64,000 bases of DNA from Ignelater luminosus (GCA_011009095.1 VTPC01000053.1:59038-123037), one strand, 5' to 3'; shown: positions 22,894-35,700, counted from the first letter of the stretch. The notes: generated from the sequence alone by a model not told the origin. Made by a program: numbers and translations.

Positions 22894-25800
22894 ACCGACT
22901 CGCTTATAAAATTAGATCTACTTTGTAACTTTTCTGTATTCAAGTTCCTTTGTTAGGCTGAGTATAATGTGCATGGTTATCGCCTTTATCAATTTTTTAA
23001 AATTTACTTTATTGCTCGTTTTTTGATAATTGAGACGTCATCTTAATAACCGGTCTTTTTCTGAATCCTATCTCGTAATTCTTCACCTTGAGAATTTTTC
23101 ATTTTAATGATTTTCTTATGAGTTTTCTATTTCTGTACTTTGAAAAAATATCATCTTTTCAAAGCCTGTTTACTGATGACAAAATCGGATCGCTCTCAGT
23201 TTTCTCTTTGCCCCTTTGTTCTCCTATAGTTCTGAATCACTTCCTGGGTGAAAATTCTGGAATCTTTCCCCGATCACATTCTGCAAACATTTCGCTGATT
23301 GGATATCTTTTCTGATTTCTCGTCGAGTAAGTATTTTGTCAGAACTAAACGTGAACTTGCTTGTGAGATTTCGTTCTTAACAGATGTGCCACGATTACTT
23401 GGTTTGTACAGTGTAACTACCTCTAGCCATTGCCCAGCAAAGTGCATTCTCGAAGTGTCTTAGTGCCAGTTGTGTTATTGCACTGTGATTCTTGTAGCTC
23501 TTTTATATTTTTTTTTGCTTGAATTGCCGCATTTTATTTCTGTGTTAGATTTCTTTTCTGAAGCCTTAATAATTTTAGGGGTAAGTAGTTTCAGAATTTT
23601 TTTCTTTGGGTGCTAATTAGTGTTATCTACTTGCAGGCATAGCTTTTGTATTTACGTACAAAACCGTACAGCTTTCTTAAAATAGTATCACTCTGGTGTT
23701 CCGAAGAGAATCTTCTTCTCTAGTAAATAATTTCTTTTTTATATAAGGCTCAGATTTTTCTGTTGATGATACAGTCAGATTTTCTTACCTCATTGAGTTT
23801 CTTTTGAGCTACTTTTTTAATGCAATAATAATGAACGAAAGTTAATAAAAAAATGATTGAATGAAAAAATGATGATTTATTCTAGCTTTTGGAAAGTTTT
23901 TTATCTTCATGGACAAACGAATCTGTGACTCCTCCAGGATTGTGGTTCTCTCAACCTTCTTAAAACGCTTCTTTATTGTTTCCTTTTGCTTACAATGTAT
24001 TCAAAACCCTGTTAATTTAGTTAGAGATTATTTGGTATTAAATTCCGTTTTTTAATTGTAGTTATAGTCTCCCTACCTGCCATCAATACCGCTGCTAAGT
24101 CTTGTTGGGTAAGACCGTAAGAATTTTCTGCAGAGTAAGTATTTACTAATGCGAGCCTATACTGGAGTAATTTTAGTAATGAAGAAGCCACTAACAATTT
24201 GTAATTGCGAATTAATATTTAAACCTCTAATGGGTTGTAATTTCAGCGTTCTGATTTGAAAATCAATTGAAACCTATAAAAACCTTAATTTCAGCGTGTG
24301 ACCATTTGTTTTTAAATCTCACTAGGGGTAGCAAGTATAAAAGCAATTTTTTGTTGAATCGTGGGTTGAATCACTAAAATTTAGTTTGATAACACTCCAT
24401 TTGAGTTTATTTATCAACCGGAAGGTCTTGAAGTCACTTCACTTTTCAGCTGACCTAGAAAACAAAGCTCAGCAGCTGTACATGTTATAAAGGGAAATGT
24501 AGTTCCACGAGTGGAGAGTTTCAATCAGTCTAAGGAACTTGCCAGTTCTGTTATGATTTTATGCGGTTGGCAAAAACAGTAATCATCGAATAAATGCTTA
24601 GCTATTTTTATTTTAGGGCTCGGTAAATTTAATCTGTTGAGAATTTATAAATTGAGTATGGACAATTAAACCGGAAGATCTAATTCTAATTTGTGAAATT
24701 TTTCTACAAGATTGTTTTTCAAAATTAATTATTTACAGGTACATAAAAAGTAAATTGAGAGATTTCTTTCCTTTCAAGTACCCTTTCACTACAGTCCTGC
24801 CTTGGTATAATTCTAAATGAATTATAAATTTCAATTTACTACAATCTCCTTTGATCTTTACTTAGGATTGTTTTAAGAGCTTGATATCTTTGAAAAGTTA
24901 TACGAGGGGTAAACGAAAAGATTCTTAATATTTACCTGTTTTATGGAATTCTCTTTGCGAGCTTAAAGAATGTTTTCATTCAATCTGTAACAGCTGTATT
25001 GGTATAGTCATCTTCAAATCGGTAAGCTCTGGAAGCGACACAAAAGCGATTCAGATGCAATAGCTTCAAAGTTGTTCGGAGTGTACAAAACTAACGTACT
25101 TTTCGAGAGTTTGACTATTTAACTTTAACTTCTCTTTTTTGTATTGTATTGATGTTAGCAGTGTTATAGTGACATGACTTAAACGATTAGCGTTTGTGGA
25201 CACAAACTGAATTTGTTGGATATTGCACTAAATTACATTTGGCTGTACCGCAAACCACGAGTGTTGATAGTAGATTGGATCCGCCTGTCTCCGGTTTTGT
25301 AGTTAATACGCGACCCTTACTTCTGTTTCTGGACCTAAGTTTTAGTTGAATCTTAATTTAATATTATAATTCAGCACAACAAGTAGGTTTGATTAAAATA
25401 CACAATTCACACTACCAAATCAGTTCAAATTCAATCCTATTCTAAGATTATTCATGATAGATTTTCTTAAACAGTCTAATAACAAACTCGCAAGTAATTA
25501 AGGCAATTTGAACTGATACACAAAAGTTGATTTTACACTCTAACAGTCTTACAACAAAATCTGTTTGTAAGAATAAAATGATTTAAGAAAAAGAAACTAA
25601 AGCAGTGGCAATAAATAAAATAAAACGAGATAAAATAAAAAAAAAAACGAGAAAACAGGAAGAATTCTGCAACTTTCCTTACGCTTCATACATTAATTTA
25701 TACCTTTTTGCCTTTTCGGTGTAATAATTTAAAGTTAGAAGAGTTTGAGATCGCTTATAAAAGATCGTAAAACGAAAGGCGCATTTTTGTATTTTATTTC

Positions 25801-27260
25801 GTTCTTTTCCCATTTACGATTTCATAGTCTCTCATCTCACCTCAAGCAACATTTATAAAAGTTGCCAACTTTTAGTGCGTACGTTCTCAATAATAAATGA
25901 AGTTATGAAAGCAACAACACGAGAATATCGCAAAGAGGGACCTAAAAATGTAAATAAGACTTCTTATTGGCTAAAAGCTTTTAGAATTTCCTGGATAACA
26001 CCGGTGGAACAACATTACTGCTTTATTTTATTTGCTAACTCGACGTTGAATTGTATGAATGTAGACTGTCAAAAGAATCCTCTTGATTTGTATAAATAGT
26101 TAGAGCAACAGCACGAACGGCTGTAACGTTTAGCAAGGTTTTAATTTCCGAAAAGGCTCCCCTGATACTATATATACTATGTGTCTAAGTAACACGATCC
26201 CATTTTGTAAATAAAAAAGGGGAATATGATTAGGTTTTTTGAATTTACATAAAATTATAATTTTTATAAGGAGATAAGATAAGCGTCGTAAAAAAGAGCG
26301 TAACAAATTTATCCAAAAACAGTAATGTACTAGAATAAATATATCTTAAGTTTCAGAAAGCCACTAAAAGTCGACAATAAACGAAAAATATGGAACATGA
26401 AAAAGGGAAAAATTTGTTCATTTATTTCTCTGTTTTCAGTTTTATAGGTGTAAATGGATGCTGAAGGGAAATTAAATTGCATATTTACATCAGTAGCATA
26501 TACGTGTATGAAAAATATTTTATTTCAATTTAAAGCAATTTAAATTTTTCAAATTTTTGCAAGTAAAAAATATGGTAGTGAAATTCTAACAGGTTTCTGC
26601 TTTTCTTCGAAACTTTTTGTCTTTTGAAGAAATATAAAAGCATAATAGATTGGCGTAGTTGCTCGATCCGTTGAGCATTTATTTAAATTTAAATTTTCTT
26701 GTTCGTCTTTCTAACAAATATTTTGTTGAAATAACATTGGTTTTCACGATTTCTAAAACAAAACAAGAAATTTGAAACATTGACAACTTTATATATATAG
26801 CAAATTAGCGGTATAAGGGAGCAGTGCAGTTATAAAAGCTGCACCTGACTGACAATAGCCCTGTTGGAATGATGTGTGTGATGTTGAATACTAACGAGTA
26901 GTTGCTATCGTTACTAAATACCTCAAAACGTTTAGGTCGTATAAGTACATACAACCTGCAAAGGACTTTAATATTATACCTTTATAGTTACCACTATCTG
27001 CACTGCGATAACTAACATATTTGTATGCATTGTGTTTCAACGGAAAAGTGCACTCTCTTCTCTCTAATAACATTTGGCGTCGCTTCACCATTTCATATAC
27101 AAAATTAAATTTCTACTACATTATATATCTTTGAAATATTTCAACGACAATAGTAGTGAATCTAATTACTTACTAATTAAAATTAAATTACTTGAGTTGG
27201 CTGAGGTACAGGCCAGTTACTGTAATTGGAAGTTATTTCTATATCAATTAAATAAATTTT
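22894..27260. other. AT-rich sequence, no gene seen
   Basis: Frames are short and compositionally biased; none shows a family pattern. The 75-codon plus frame at 23088-23315 and the 74-codon plus frame at 25875-26099 were examined and have no support beyond being open. A long purine-rich or A-rich run occurs at 25560-25660. This could be host intergenic or intronic DNA. Confidence 0.6.
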
Positions 27261-27970
27261 TTATACAGGGTGAGTTTTTTTCGATGTTTAGTAGGGGGAT
27301 CTCGGAAACTAGCAGAGATAGAGAGCCGATTAAATGTTGAAAGAATTGCAGTTTCACAAGCTCAATTTAATGAGCTTTTTGTTTTTTGGAAAAAATGCAT
27401 GGCTAACTAGATATTTCGCAAAAATAATTTTTTTGTTATTTCGTTTAGTGCCTATAGCTCTGTTATTATTGACTTTAGAAAATATGTGCAAAGGAAAAAG
27501 TTGTAGGTAACTATGTGCTTAATAATACAGTCTAACCGAATTGTTTATTTAAGCTATAATTTTTGAGTTATGACACAAGTTTGTGTTTTTTCTAATGGAA
27601 ACCATAGTCGGCCATGGCTTTATAAAAAAGGCCTTTTTTCAACGATTTTAACGATATATTACTTGACATAATTATTTTTATAAATAAATAAATTATGGCC
27701 TTGTTTTTCTTTTCATTTTCGAACTGCTCAAGTAGTACGCTATAGAAACAATTGATAGATGCACGCATCGCGTCTAATAATAAAATTCAAGTTAGTTATT
27801 AAAATTTTTATTTTAATTTTGAAATTATAAACATAATTATTTTAAATAAAAATAATTTCTGAGAAACCAATAAACAGACAATGACAAACGATAAATTAAG
27901 AAACAATAAAAGAAATTAGAATATAGAGCAGTACCGAAACAACGTAATTAAAGTAAGTAAAGTATTTAGG
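27261..27970 (+). repeat. Left arm of the foldback element
   Basis: Begins ttatacagggtgagtttttt and ends at agtaagtaaagtatttag. It pairs with 28348-29070 along its length, interrupted by small indels and one insertion in the partner. Transcripts through both arms could form a long hairpin (inference). Confidence 0.85.
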
Positions 27971-28347
27971 ACTAAACATTTTCAAAAGGTTCAACATTAT
28001 AATTAATGCACAAGTTACATCAATATTAGCAAAAAGTTTTAGTACAGCTTCTTTAAGGTCATCTACTGTGTCGTATGACTTTTGATATACCCTATCTTTT
28101 TATTTTTATGACACAAAATGTAACACTCAATCATATCACGCTTTTCTTGATTAGAAAAATTCATATTGATAATTTACGAAACCAAAATCAACATTAATTA
28201 GAAACTAAATGATTTGCACCTGTCAATAGGTAATTGTCGTTTGCATCTGTTAATTGTTTCCATAGCATACTATGTTAACAGCATTTTTAGTTTCACCTAT
28301 GAGTGAAGTACCTATTTTTATCTAAATCTGCTTTGTTCACTTATCTT

Positions 28348-29070
28348 AAATACTTTACTTACTTCAATTACGTTGTTTTAGTATTACTTTATTTATATCC
28401 TAATTTCTTTTATTGTTTCTTAATTTATCGTTTGTCATTCTCTGTTTATTAGTTTTTCAGAAATATTTTTATTTAAAATTGCAACTCTAAAGGAAGAAAC
28501 ATTTCACACCAAAATAATTATGTTTAGAATTTCAAAATTAAAAGAAAAATTCTAATAACTAACTTAAATTTTATTATTAAACGCAATGCACATCTAAATT
28601 GTTTCCATAGCGTACTACTTGAACAGTTCAAAAATAAAAAGAAAAAAAGGTCATAATTTATTTATTTATGAAACTAACTATGGCAAGTGGTATATCGTTT
28701 TTTTTTATAATGTCATGGCCAACTATGGTTTCCATTAGAAAAAACACAAGCTTGTGTCATAACTCAAAAATTATAGCTTAAATAAAAAATTCGGTTAAAC
28801 TATCTTATTAAGCACATAGTTACCTACAACTTTTTTCTTTACACATTTTTTCTAAAGTCAATAATAACAGAGCTATAGGCACTGAACAAAATAACAAGAA
28901 AACTTATTTTTGCGAGATATCTAGTTAGCCATGCATTTTTTCTAAAAAGCAAAACTTTTATTAAATTAAGCTCGTAAAACTGCAATTCTTTCCCCATTTA
29001 ATCGTTTCTCTATCTCCGCTAGTTTTCGAGATCCCCATACTACACATCGAAAAAAATTCACCCTGTATAA
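28348..29070 (-). repeat. Right arm of the foldback element
   Basis: The inverse of 27261-27970, ending aaaaattcaccctgtataa. A segment around 28594-28626 (ttgtttccatagcgtacta) also has a direct near-copy in the spacer at 28254-28281, showing a further local duplication. Confidence 0.85.
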
Positions 29071-29759
29071 CTTCTGGTCTTTTTATGATCTCTTCTATAT
29101 TTTTTACTATATCATTTTTATTTATCAGTTACAGATTTATCTTAGTTTCGTTCTTTACTTGTACTATTCATACAGAGCCTTCTACTTCATCTACAGGCTT
29201 CGGATCGGTAGATTTTTATATAATTTGAAACCCTTCTAAAAAAATCATCTTCTTTTAAATCTTACCTGTCTTTATTTCTTGTAAAAGTAACTTGCAATAT
29301 AAAGTTTTGTAATTACAGATATATAGTGACGAAAAAGTAAAATTTCTAAGATAGTAAAATGCATTCCTGATGGAATTAGCCTAGACCTGCAAGCAATTTT
29401 TGCATTTGTACCTAGATGTATTGGGTTATTCTTTTGTATGTGACTTTTAAAGTGATAACGTTTAAGGCTCCCAATTTAATAAAATAAGGAATCATTATAG
29501 TGCTACGCTATTTTTCTGTGATTACCTACTCTTTGTCGGTGCATTTTCTTCAAAAATAACTGAGAAATAGATCTTCTTCGAAGACCACCGTCCTCTCCTT
29601 GTAGTTATACTTAGGATTACTGCGAAAGTCGTGGTAAACCTTTTTCGAGAATTTATTTAAAGCGAAACTATCAATGTTAAAAGTAGGAAGAAACCAAAAA
29701 GGGACGGTATTTTACAATTTGATTTCAATACTATAAGAATCGTTTCAAACGACTGTGTA
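29071..29759. other. AT-rich sequence, no gene seen
   Basis: No open frame with a recognised pattern and no repeat structure noticed between the foldback element and the SINE-like block. Confidence 0.55.
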
Positions 29760-30008
29760 AGAGTCAGTTTGAACAGGTCGGTTGCAGTCATCTTCCTTTT
29801 TGTTGTACGGACATCCTGCCGTCCTACCGCCAAAAGGTCGTGGGTTTATCCCCTGTAGATCACGCTTTTTTGTTACAGTCCCGGTTACTTTCTCTTCCGG
29901 ATGCACAGATCCCGTTGAAATTTCTCCTAACCTCGCGACCCGCCAGACGTCCCCGCTCAGGGAAAGAACTAGACTAATATTGTTGCTGCTTTCTCGAAAC
30001 AATTTCTA
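29760..30008 (+). repeat. Possible tRNA-related SINE-like block
   Basis: The segment near 29812-29860 reads tgccgtcctaccgcc, then aaggtcgtgggtttatcccc. The second part strongly resembles the T-arm/B-box of a tRNA (consensus around ggttcgaatcccc). A GC-rich body of about 130 bases follows. Overlapping open frames on both strands here are by-products of composition. I could not fold a full cloverleaf nor find a convincing A box, so an intact tRNA gene is not claimed. Confidence 0.35.
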
Positions 30009-30274
30009 GTTGTCGCATCATCCAACCGATAAACTCGAAAAACGGCAATTCGTTGGTTAGAATTAATTATCAATTAATCGGTTAATGACTAATTTTAACA
30101 AACTTTCCAAACCCAGTGACACCACCACCATTTTAGCCAGCCATCCACCACCATCAACTTCACTATCTTGCCGTAAACAAGTTTTGCCGGGAGACAACTT
30201 CAGGCTACTTGCCACGCTTTTAACGGGAAAAAGCTGAAAGAGTAGCCCGATTCCCGTGTAAGCCAGAAATCGAA

Positions 30275-31470
30275 AGATGTTCAATCCCGTAGCTCTAAAT
30301 CGGAGATGGGAAGGGGGTCAAAGATAGTAATGAATGAATAGAAACGAATTTCTAAATAAACTAATAGATGTTTTTTAGTATTACCATAACTTGAATAATT
30401 ATTAAATTAGTCAACACCCATAAGCGATTACAAAAATGCAAACAAGACATTCATCATAATTAACAACATTTCTCACTCTAAAATAGGTTGTCCTCAAACT
30501 TCCAGTAAACCTTCACGATAAGCGGCCAATGGCCATTGAAATATCACGATTACGAGAGATTGACGCTCGATGTTGTTAAAAACCACAAAAATTTTAATCA
30601 CTTCATTGACCTTTTCACAACTCACATAATATTTAATTCAACACAGGAGAGAGGGTATCTTTCACATTAAATGATGACAGGAACGAAACAGTTCCACCAA
30701 AACAGATAACGGGGTTCTTTGCAATAGCGAAGAGTTTTCCACAAACGACGGCGAACTTGCTACAACCACACGATCCCGTCGAAGCGGCCACTATGTATCC
30801 ATTTTGATACTGAAGTCACAAAACGAAACGAAAATGTATGTCGTAAAAATGCTTTCCACTACTCGTGAATCTTACTTTATCTGATCCGACCAAAGCGGTC
30901 GTTTCGTATTTCCAAAACTATTCTTCAGAAACACACACAATACAAAAACTAAAAAAGGGCGAATTCACGGCGGATTACCTGGTGTTATCAGGTAAGCCTG
31001 TGCTGGCACTTGGCTTCGCGGCCCAAGCTATCCCGCACAGCGCTAAACTTAAACTCCCCTCGAGACACTCAGATTTTTTCTGACGCGTAAGCGTCTCACG
31101 AAAAACTACAAGTCACAGGCACACTGCAATATGAAGTCAAACACACACGGTAAATTGAAAATGGAAAGGTACCAGACGTTATTTTTTTTTAATGTCCATC
31201 CAGACATGAATCTGCACACGGCAAGCATTTCTTCTGAAAAACAAAACTCGAACGTAAACAAAAATTCCTTGAATTGATAATGACATAAAAATATACTAAA
31301 GGTCCATAAACAGTCTCAAACTAAAATAAAGCACGTTGTGACAATAAAAATAAATTAACCAACATTTCAAGATAGAATAAAATAAATGAATTTGTACGAA
31401 ATGCAAATACTTCAGCGAAATTTAAAACACAGCCCGGATATATACGCAATGTTATAAAATATCATTACGC
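30275..31470. repeat. Unclassified interspersed repeat, copy A
   Basis: This block shares ordered landmarks with 57803-59810. They are agatgttcaatc(c/a)cgtagct at 30275-30294, ctttccactactcgtgaat near 30852, atccgaccaaagcggtcgtt at 30884-30903, and gtatttccaaaac just after. A closing segment near 31440-31470 (tacgcaatgttataaaat...cattac) is also shared. No coding pattern was recognised; the 72-codon frame at 30865-31083 is not conserved as a frame in the other copy. It could be untranslated or LTR sequence of a retroelement, or a non-autonomous element. Copy B is longer by about 780 bases. Confidence 0.65.
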
Positions 31471-32010
31471 GCTATGGGTGCTGCTGTAAACACTCAATAA
31501 TTGTACACGACAGGCCGAAGAGGCAAAAAGCCTGATATGTGTGCTGCCCTAAAAAGGCAAATGGCAATAAATGAGAATAGAAATTTAATAGCAAACAAGT
31601 AAGCAGTAAGTTCTTTGTCATGGGAATAAACCTTGATTTGAAGTACTTACCCTGAAACACAGATACATGCTCAATCAATTGGCAGTAAGTAGTAAAATTG
31701 ATTTATTCGGAAAATTGATAATAACGTTGATCAACATGATTTTTTCCACAAGAACATTTTATAGCGACTTTAGTAAGATTTCACGTCCTGAATTCAAATA
31801 TGTTGTTAAAAGTCTTCCATCAGGCACAGTTCTTCTTATACGAACTTTTGTATTTTTTAATTTTGGCGCTTTTTACAATTTTTTATGATTTAACTAAACT
31901 AAAAGCGTAAAGATCATCCTGACAATTGTTGTTAAGTGTGTGTTGAACTGACGTTCAAAAGTCAGAAACGATTTATACGCCACTACTTGTAAAAAAGTGT
32001 TATGAGCTTT
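31471..32010. other. No gene seen
   Basis: Short AT-driven frames only (for example 31667-31888). The end of this stretch may be the intron preceding the coding segment at 32018, since it finishes in a plausible splice acceptor, tttatttcag. Confidence 0.5.
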
Positions 32011-32130
32011 ATTTCAGGTGTAACGTTGGTGATTTCGAGAAGAACTGGGCACCACATATATGCTGTTTATCTTGTGTTAGACTTTCAGATTTTTGAGGAT
32101 CTGGATCTCCGCTCAAGTTAATTAGCAAAT

Positions 32131-32364
32131 ATGGCAAATCAAAGTCAGCAGCAGTCAGATTACCAGATTCCATGCCTGATGGGATCTAATGATGCACGCT
32201 CTATGTACCAACAATTAGCAGCCTTCATGCGAGATCAGCCCCCTGGAAAAAGTAGATTTGGAGAACGTCCTTTTAGAAGAGGCAAGCTAAAAATCAGCAA
32301 AGAGTTAAACGACACAGAGAAAAAAAGAGTGGTGAAACGGTTGATATCCTCTCCAAAAAACTAA
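32131..32364 (+). CDS. Hypothetical open frame of 77 codons ending at the assembly gap
   Basis: Starts MANQSQQQSDYQ, glutamine-rich at first and strongly basic at the end, and stops at the very edge of the N gap. It is in a different frame from the cysteine-rich segment before it and I do not recognise it. It may be a frame-shifted portion of the surrounding element or chance. Low confidence that it is translated. Confidence 0.2.
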   Translation: MANQSQQQSDYQIPCLMGSNDARSMYQQLAAFMRDQPPGKSRFGERPFRRGKLKISKELNDTEKKRVVKRLISSPKN

Positions 32365-32764
32365 NNNNNNNNNNNNNNNNNNNNNNNNNNNNNNNNNNNN
32401 NNNNNNNNNNNNNNNNNNNNNNNNNNNNNNNNNNNNNNNNNNNNNNNNNNNNNNNNNNNNNNNNNNNNNNNNNNNNNNNNNNNNNNNNNNNNNNNNNNNN
32501 NNNNNNNNNNNNNNNNNNNNNNNNNNNNNNNNNNNNNNNNNNNNNNNNNNNNNNNNNNNNNNNNNNNNNNNNNNNNNNNNNNNNNNNNNNNNNNNNNNNN
32601 NNNNNNNNNNNNNNNNNNNNNNNNNNNNNNNNNNNNNNNNNNNNNNNNNNNNNNNNNNNNNNNNNNNNNNNNNNNNNNNNNNNNNNNNNNNNNNNNNNNN
32701 NNNNNNNNNNNNNNNNNNNNNNNNNNNNNNNNNNNNNNNNNNNNNNNNNNNNNNNNNNNNNNNN
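32365..32764. other. Assembly gap of 400 N
   Basis: Exactly 400 unspecified bases. Round size suggests an estimated or standard gap. It falls inside the copy 1 family gene, hiding the stretch that in copy 2 (54350-53800) holds the DCYFC block and the DLNDLDRDLNLSK block. Confidence 0.98.
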
Positions 32765-35700
32765 AAAAATATAACTGGAATATCTGTGGAGATTTGAAGG
32801 TGATTGCTTTACTGCTTGGATTGCAACTTGGGTACACTAAATTCTGCTGTTTCCTGTGTGAATGGGATGGCAGAAAGAGGAAGTCTTATTATATTCGAAA
32901 GCAATGGTCTGGACGTAAATCTGTTGTTCCTGGACAAACAAATGTGTTAAATGTACCTTTATTGAATCCTAGAAAAGTATATTTACCTTTACTGTATATT
33001 AAGCCAGGATTGATGAAACATTTCGTAAAAGCAACTGATAAAGATTCTGCTGAATTTGAAATTTACATTCCCCAAAGTTAGTGATGCGAAATTGAAAGAA
33101 GACATTTTTATAGGGCCACAAATAAGATTGTGATTGACGATGAACAATTACAGGAAGTTTCCTCTTCTTTTCTTGGAAATCATAAAGCAGTAGACTACGG
33201 TGATATAGTAATCTTGTGAAATTATACCAAGCTATGGGATGCAACATGCCCTTAAAACTTCATTTCTTGGACTTCCACCTGAACTCTTCCCAGAAAGTCT
33301 TGGAGCTATTAGTGACCAAATCTTGGCGCTATCAGTGATTAGCATGGGGATAGATTTCTACAATGAAATGAAGGAAGCAAGGCAAGTGGAGGACAACCAT
33401 GCTGGCTGACTATTTCTGAACTACAAAAAGAGACATCCCGAAAGCAAAATGTTCCCGTAAATCACCATCAAAAGATTTCTAGGTAAACTAAGTTTTATAT
33501 AATGTTGATTACGTAAATCAAATCGGTTTCCAGTCCATGGTCAGTTTTACTGCCGCCGTTGGAGAGAAAGAAAACAATGAGGTAAGCGCCATTCCTACTT
33601 GAAATGCAAAGTAATGAATTCCGAGCTTATCAGAGCCCGGTAAGAAACTTATATTGTTGATGCAGCTAAAATAGGTTTGTACAGCCTCCTTTAACGAAAA
33701 CCTACGTAAATGGACACAGCCTGTCAACATTAATTCATTTGAGCAGACCTGAACAACCCATTAACTTAATGAAATCTAAAGTAAATCTTCTTTGGACTAG
33801 TTTACTCTTAGGTAATTTTCTGTTCCGTTGAAACCCTGCTTTGAAATTGTTTACTTTTGGAACATTCTATTCTGAATAGAGAAAGTTGTTAGTGGTCCAC
33901 CGATTCATTAAAAGTAGGTCAGCAAGTCACAGTGTGTCTGAAGCTTTTGGTATGGGTGCTGCAGAATTTAATGACGTTGATAACTTTTCTACACCAGTTT
34001 CTGTATTGTTCTCCCCTCTTATATTATTTCCACTTCTGTCTCCAATTGAGAAAGGTCTGCAATATTTACTATCTCTGTCAAACCTCCAGTTGGGCTAAAT
34101 CTGATAGCACAATCCATTGTCTTCTTTCCTAACTGCGAAAAGTTTTCGAGAATTTTTACTTTGTTGTCACAGTTGTATTTGCGTATTATTATGTTGATCA
34201 GAATCTCCATCTTTCTACTTTAGCTCTGCTTATTTTGTTGGTAGGTTTTTTGCATATCTTCTGGTTAGAATGAAGTCGTCAGGATTTCCATCCAAACGTC
34301 GCGAAATCAGTCTTATACCTGTCAGAACTTTTACTTTATTGCCCTAGAAATAGACATAGCTTTATTAGAGAACCTAAAAGCTGAAACCTGACTTCTACTA
34401 AATTAGTAAAATTTTTCTTCCATCAATCCTGCTGTACTCACTTCGTTAAGGAATTAACTTACATCTTCCTAGCGGTACTGAATCCAAGTTGACTGTGTTA
34501 TCCTGTTGAAAAATTCATCTTTTTTCTCTGGTTGTATTGAGTTGAGCAGATTGCTGTATTGGATCTACCAGGAAATTTAGCGTTTTGTCCTGTCTGCGTC
34601 TGTACTATACCGCATTCTATTATTGCTGGCGGAGTAGTTTTTTTGAGGATGTGTCGAAATTTTTATTCTATCAATCCAATTGTGCACACACTAAAGAATT
34701 TGGTATTTTCTTCCTTGTTGTACTGGATTTGCTAAAATGTACATCCATCCTGTCATCTAGTCTGCGTTAAGTTAATTGAAGAACTCTTTTCTTTGCGTTA
34801 CTAACTTTGCAAGATTCTATTAGTCATCTGTTGAATCCGGGATTTTTGTATTATTTGTATTAAATCTTTCAGGGTTTTGATCGTTACGCATGTGACTCTA
34901 CATTAAATACTTTCATTATTTTTCTCTCGACTGTATTGAATCTGAAAGGAATTTGCTGGGCTTCACCTGCTAAAGGATTTTGTCTTCTAAGCTAAGTGTA
35001 ATTTCCATTTTACTACCTTAGCTATACTGACTTTGTTAAGATATTCGACGCATTTTATCTTGATTCTGCCATTAATTCCAACTTCATTTCTTTTCTACCA
35101 AGTAACCTAATTAGTCATTACCCAGCAGAAAATTCCATGCTTAATAGTGACCTTTTATCATGCTGCTGGATTTAGTTGTTACTATCAGATGGTACCTGCT
35201 TTTACTGCAATCAAACTTTGGAAGAAAAATAAGAAAATTGGAGTGCAAAAATATCCAAAAGGTTTGAGTGAATGAGCAGACGTTTAGCTGTGGTTCTAAA
35301 GACAGTTCATCAGCATTAACATGCTAAAAGGCATCGTCCACAGCTCGAGCAGTGTAGTTGTATGTAATACCACTAGGTAGTGGAAAGTTTCCTATCTCGC
35401 AAATAATTTGTTTCCTAATTTCAAATGCATGAATAAAAATTTAGAAAACACATGACAGTCAGTGAAAAAATTTGTCCAAATAGTTTTGGTCGAGTTTAAA
35501 AAACTTTACATGATTGAAAGTCACAAATTTAACTTTTTTGTTGCTTTTATAACGAATAGAATAAATTTGAATTGTGCAATCACTAAATCATTACATTCTG
35601 TTAGAGGAACTGTAACAGAGATTCGCTCTATTAAGCTTGCACTAAAATTTTTTTTATTCAAGAGTAAATTAACCCAGATACGGATTAAAAAAGGCGTTGA

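Larger units (their letters stand above)
27261..29070. mobile_element. Large foldback (long inverted repeat) element, ends TATACAGGGTG
   Basis: The first about 710 bases (27261-27970) and the last about 720 (28348-29070) are inverted copies of each other. Shared landmarks in opposite orientation include ttatacagggtg at the outer ends, tagttagccatgca, aaccatagt with the ggccatg block, and caacgtaatt(a/g)aagtaagtaaagtattta at the inner ends. A central spacer of about 375 bases (27971-28347) is not inverted. The right arm holds about 35 extra bases (near 28475-28510) absent from the left. There is no open frame of useful length, so this is a non-autonomous element. Ends of the form TATACAGGGTG are common on insect repeats; the parent superfamily cannot be told from this sequence alone. 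Confidence 0.85.
32018..33482 (+). pseudogene. Uncharacterised insect repeat-encoded protein family (WAPHICC type), copy 1
   Basis: Directly after a splice-acceptor-like tttatttcag (32008-32017) the product reads CNVGDFEKNWAPHICCLSC, the cysteine-rich start of a family common in insect genomes and usually annotated as uncharacterised. A stop follows within about 15 codons. After the assembly gap the frame at 32767-33080 reads WNICGDLKVIALLLGLQL, then YTKFCCFLCEWDGRKRKS and IKPGLMKHFVKA, conserved core blocks of the family. Shifted frames then give SDAKLKEDIFIGPQIR, SSFLGNHKAV, MGCNMPLKLHFLDFHL, MLADYF and finally RKSPSKDF with a stop at about 33480. A second copy lies at 53425-54480 on the other strand. 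Function is unknown; the repetitive nature suggests a transposon protein (inference). Confidence 0.75.

Noticed and set aside
32361-32837. 158-codon minus frame across the gap
   Set aside because: Almost entirely unspecified residues from the 400 N; an artefact.
34420-35240. Suspected tandem repeat of tgtattgaatct-like phrases
   Set aside because: Spacing is irregular and similarity is limited to short words; could be chance in T-rich DNA.
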